A stretch of 22,453 nucleotides of DNA from a virus, in the IMG/VR virus record IMGVR_UViG_3300042922_000240, positions 1 through 22,453 of that record. One strand, 5' to 3'. Shown here piece by piece: positions 19,877-22,453 of the stretch (the stretch's first letter is position 1; every line of letters begins with the position of its first letter). The translations under genes and the position numbers were made by a program. Below the pieces are notes generated by a model, which did no database searches, was not told where the DNA came from, and saw only the letters and a list, made by a program, of their open reading frames with translations.

Positions 19877-21943
19877 GTGGCATCAAATAAAAAGGTAATA
19901 GTATTAGGACTTGATTATTCTGAGTTTGAAGGTGGAATAACAAAAGTCAATAGAAAAATGGAATTGCTTGACGAGGGATTTAAACTTGCATCGGAGCAAG
20001 CAAAACAGTACGGAAGCGAAACCGATAAGTTAGCTATTAAGCAAGACCAGCTTACACAAAAGATTTTATTACAAAATCAAAAGGTAGAGGACGCTAAGAA
20101 AAAATATAATGAAGTAATGTCCTCACAAGACAAGTATGGTAAAAAGGCAGATGAAGCCGACAAAGCACTCCTTAAACAAAGAACCACTCTTGAAAAGTTA
20201 AATAATGAGTTAGCAGCTACTAAAGAAAAAATGGATCAAGTTGCAATGTCTGACATAGATAGAAAAATGGCATTGTTACAACAAGAGTTTGAGCTTGCAT
20301 CTGAGAAATCTAAAGCATTTGCAACAGATACCGAACAGCTTACACAAAAGAGTGGTTTACTAACTGATAAAATAGACCTTCAAACTCAAAAGGTTGAAAT
20401 GACCAAAAAGGCTTATGATGACGCAAGTGCAAGCGGACAGAGTAATGAACAGCAGTTAGATGCCTTATATTCCGCTTATTTACAGAATGAAACTGCACTT
20501 GAAAAACTTAACAATGAGTTACATGACAATGACGAAAAGGTTAGAAATAGTGAAACCAGTACAAGAAGTTTTGGTGATACTATTCGTGATGTAGCAAGTT
20601 CAATTGGCATTGATGTTAACCCTATGGTTGAAATTTTAGCAAAGAAATTTGATGGAATAAGTGAAGCCGCAGGAATTGCAGCTTTCAGCATTGGAACAGC
20701 TTTAACAACACTAGGTAAAATGACATTAAGTACAGCAGAAACAGCCGGGGCAATCGATGAATTGTCTCATAAGACGGGATTATCTACGGACACGATACAA
20801 GAGTTTAACTATGCCGCAGAATATTTAGAAATATCATCTGATGATATCGGTAGTTCTATTGCTAAAATGACTAAAAACATGGATGCTGCCAGAAGTGGTA
20901 CAGGGGATGCAGCAGAAGCCTTTAAGAAATTACATGTTAGAATAACAGACGCACACGGACAATTACGTGATGGTGAGCAGGTTTTTTATGACACTATTGA
21001 TGCACTTGGAAAAGTAAAAAATGAAACCGAAAAAGATGCTGATTCAATGGCCATTTTCGGAAAATCTGCAATGAACCTAAACAACTTAATTATCGAAGGC
21101 AGTGACGGAATAAAGAACTATGCCAAACAAGCTCATGAAGCTGGCTATATTATGGACAATGAAACAATTGTATCTTTTAATAATATGGATGATGCAATGG
21201 TGGAGATGAACAAAAAGTTTGATGCTGTAAAAATGACACTAGGGAAAGCACTACTTCCAGTATTTCAAACATTTGCAAATGTAATAAACGGTATCCCAAC
21301 ACCTATATTAACGGCTGGAATTGTAATAGGAGGATTAATAGCAATTGTAGTACCTGTAGCAACCGCAATTTCTGGATTAACAACGGCTAATACATTGTTA
21401 GCAATTTCTAATGCAGCAGTAGGCGCAACAGGCACATCCGTAACAATGTCACTTGCACCTTATTTATTAATATTAGTGGCAATAGCTGGAGTAATTGGTT
21501 TAATACTTGGTAGGAGTTCAGGAATAAAAGAAGCGATGAAAGATGCCAAAGATTCTATCGCAGACCTTGCCAATAGTTCAAATAAGGCTTTATCTGGCGC
21601 TCAAAATGCATCTAATCAAGTAAATGTAATTAAAAAGAGATCTGAGGAATATGGTAATGCCTATTGGGATGTGGATTATAGTAATTCAAGCGGAACAAAA
21701 GGTTTTGCATCTGGCACAGACTATTATCCAGGTGGATATGCATGGGTAGGAGAAGCCGGGCCAGAACTACGTAAGTTTCCAACAGGAACAAAGATATATA
21801 GTAATGAAGAAAGCAAAGAAATGTTAGGTGGAGATAATTTTTATATAAGTATGAATGTGAATACAAGGGATATTGACGAGATTCAAAATTTACTTAGAAC
21901 TTTAGATAGTTTAAAACAAAAATCAAGACAAGGGAGGGTTTAA
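19877..21943 (+). CDS. Tape measure protein (688 aa)
   Basis: It sets tail length and helps DNA entry. The GTG at 19877 follows GGTGGTGAT. Residues 27-112 and 130-215 are two related copies of a coiled-coil unit, each starting KMxLLxxxFxLASE and ending LEKLNNEL, 103 residues apart. A region with SHKTGLSTDTIQEFNYAAEY (about 297-316) is the family's central motif. About 474-545 is hydrophobic and could span a membrane. GFASGTDYYPGGYAWVGEAG near the end is the usual C-terminal signature. For a siphophage it is rather short, which predicts a short tail. Confidence 0.92.
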   Translation: MASNKKVIVLGLDYSEFEGGITKVNRKMELLDEGFKLASEQAKQYGSETDKLAIKQDQLTQKILLQNQKVEDAKKKYNEVMSSQDKYGKKADEADKALLKQRTTLEKLNNELAATKEKMDQVAMSDIDRKMALLQQEFELASEKSKAFATDTEQLTQKSGLLTDKIDLQTQKVEMTKKAYDDASASGQSNEQQLDALYSAYLQNETALEKLNNELHDNDEKVRNSETSTRSFGDTIRDVASSIGIDVNPMVEILAKKFDGISEAAGIAAFSIGTALTTLGKMTLSTAETAGAIDELSHKTGLSTDTIQEFNYAAEYLEISSDDIGSSIAKMTKNMDAARSGTGDAAEAFKKLHVRITDAHGQLRDGEQVFYDTIDALGKVKNETEKDADSMAIFGKSAMNLNNLIIEGSDGIKNYAKQAHEAGYIMDNETIVSFNNMDDAMVEMNKKFDAVKMTLGKALLPVFQTFANVINGIPTPILTAGIVIGGLIAIVVPVATAISGLTTANTLLAISNAAVGATGTSVTMSLAPYLLILVAIAGVIGLILGRSSGIKEAMKDAKDSIADLANSSNKALSGAQNASNQVNVIKKRSEEYGNAYWDVDYSNSSGTKGFASGTDYYPGGYAWVGEAGPELRKFPTGTKIYSNEESKEMLGGDNFYISMNVNTRDIDEIQNLLRTLDSLKQKSRQGRV

Positions 21944-21945
21944 TA

Positions 21946-22453
21946 ATGGCACAACATACAGCAGTTATAAATTGTACCGCGGACACCTATTTATACGCAA
22001 CAGGCCAAGTGCCCTCTTCTTATACAAGTAACTATGGACAATCTAATCCCTTGTTGCTTGCTTATATAAATGGTCTGATGTTCGCAAGGGATGTATTTGC
22101 CTTTGATTTATCTTCTATTCCGGACGATAAGGTGATTACAAGTGTAACATTTAGCTTTAAGTTAAACAGTTTTCAGGCGGTTGATTCCAGTGGTACACAG
22201 TACGAAAATGATACATCTTATCCGTTTGTTATCCGGGCCAGATGCCTAACGACAATTAACAAAGCTGAAATTGAGACGACTTTAACCCATAAGCAAGTGG
22301 CGGACAGTAGCAGTGCAGACAATATAATAAATATCAATGCACTTGGACAAGATAGTTCACTTAATATAACTGCTATGTATGGGAATATTGTAACGATGCC
22401 TATTAACAGCCCTAAGTTAGTGGATAAAACGCTTATTGTTGGACTTAGATGTG
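21946..22453 (+). CDS. DNRLRE-like beta protein of the tail region (3' partial)
   Basis: The frame is open from the ATG at 21946 (GGGAGGG upstream) to the window end, 169 codons. The sequence has TADTYLYA, a SNYGQSNPLLLAY segment and FARDVFAFDLSSIPDD, followed by ITSVTFSFKL. This order (aspartate-threonine-tyrosine opening, repeated-loop Asn-Tyr-Gly, then FDLSSIP and a strand) is that of DNRLRE-type jelly-roll domains, which occur in extracellular carbohydrate-associated proteins. It would suit a surface-binding tail protein. A distal-tail protein is expected here, so this order is unusual. Confidence 0.65.
   Translation, partial: MAQHTAVINCTADTYLYATGQVPSSYTSNYGQSNPLLLAYINGLMFARDVFAFDLSSIPDDKVITSVTFSFKLNSFQAVDSSGTQYENDTSYPFVIRARCLTTINKAEIETTLTHKQVADSSSADNIININALGQDSSLNITAMYGNIVTMPINSPKLVDKTLIVGLRC

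Noticed and set aside
1-22453. CRISPR array, tRNA or rRNA gene, insertion sequence
   Set aside because: No regularly spaced long repeats, cloverleaf sequence, transposase motif or terminal inverted repeat pair was found on reading both strands; a covariance search could not be run.

Overview
The window is a 22.4-kb piece of a tailed, siphovirus-like phage or prophage of an AT-rich Gram-positive host. The best guess is a Clostridia / Lachnospiraceae-type Firmicute, based on AAGGAGG-type ribosome sites, ATG/GTG/TTG starts, a Bacillus-type SOS box and the families present. Host rank is an inference. No integrase, repressor, lysis gene or bacterial gene is visible, so prophage and free phage cannot be told apart.

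Layout. (1) 1-1.8 kb: replication, with a 5'-cut DnaD-like replisome organizer carrying a cluster of short repeats that may be the origin, then a DnaC-like helicase loader. (2) 1.8-4.0 kb: a nucleic-acid modification pair, a C5-cytosine methyltransferase-like protein and a PAPS-reductase/DndC-like protein, separated by a small protein with a possible clamp-binding tail. The methyltransferase has an unusual leader with competing RNA pairings. (3) 4.0-7.1 kb: a tightly packed early operon of small phage proteins (DUF551, YopX and unknowns), mostly coupled by ATGA or GTGA overlaps. (4) 7.0-7.4 kb: a minus-strand gene whose promoter has an SOS (LexA) box in its spacer. (5) 7.4-8.5 kb: zinc-binding small proteins, one carrying an in-frame 57-codon piece of this phage's portal protein, then a DUF1492-like late regulator candidate. 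(6) 8.45-8.75 kb: a perfect consensus promoter followed at once by a strong terminator, then a second hairpin. (7) 8.7-12.0 kb: a metallophosphoesterase, unknowns and two HNH nucleases. (8) 12-22.4 kb: the packaging, head and tail module in standard HK97-type order: TerS, TerL, portal, ClpP-like protease, capsid, connector, stopper, gp10-like, tail terminator, major tail protein, tail chaperones with a -1 frameshift, tape measure, then a DNRLRE-like protein cut by the window end.

How it fits together. Early genes appear to run rightward as one operon and end in a candidate late regulator. Late transcription probably starts at 8468-8496 and must pass a terminator 12 nt downstream and further hairpins at 8706, 10373 and 17268, which suggests antitermination control. 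The most unusual item is the direct repeat 7780-7950 / 14869-15039. It is 171 bp with 14 differences, all synonymous, so a segment of portal has been captured in frame inside an unrelated small zinc protein.
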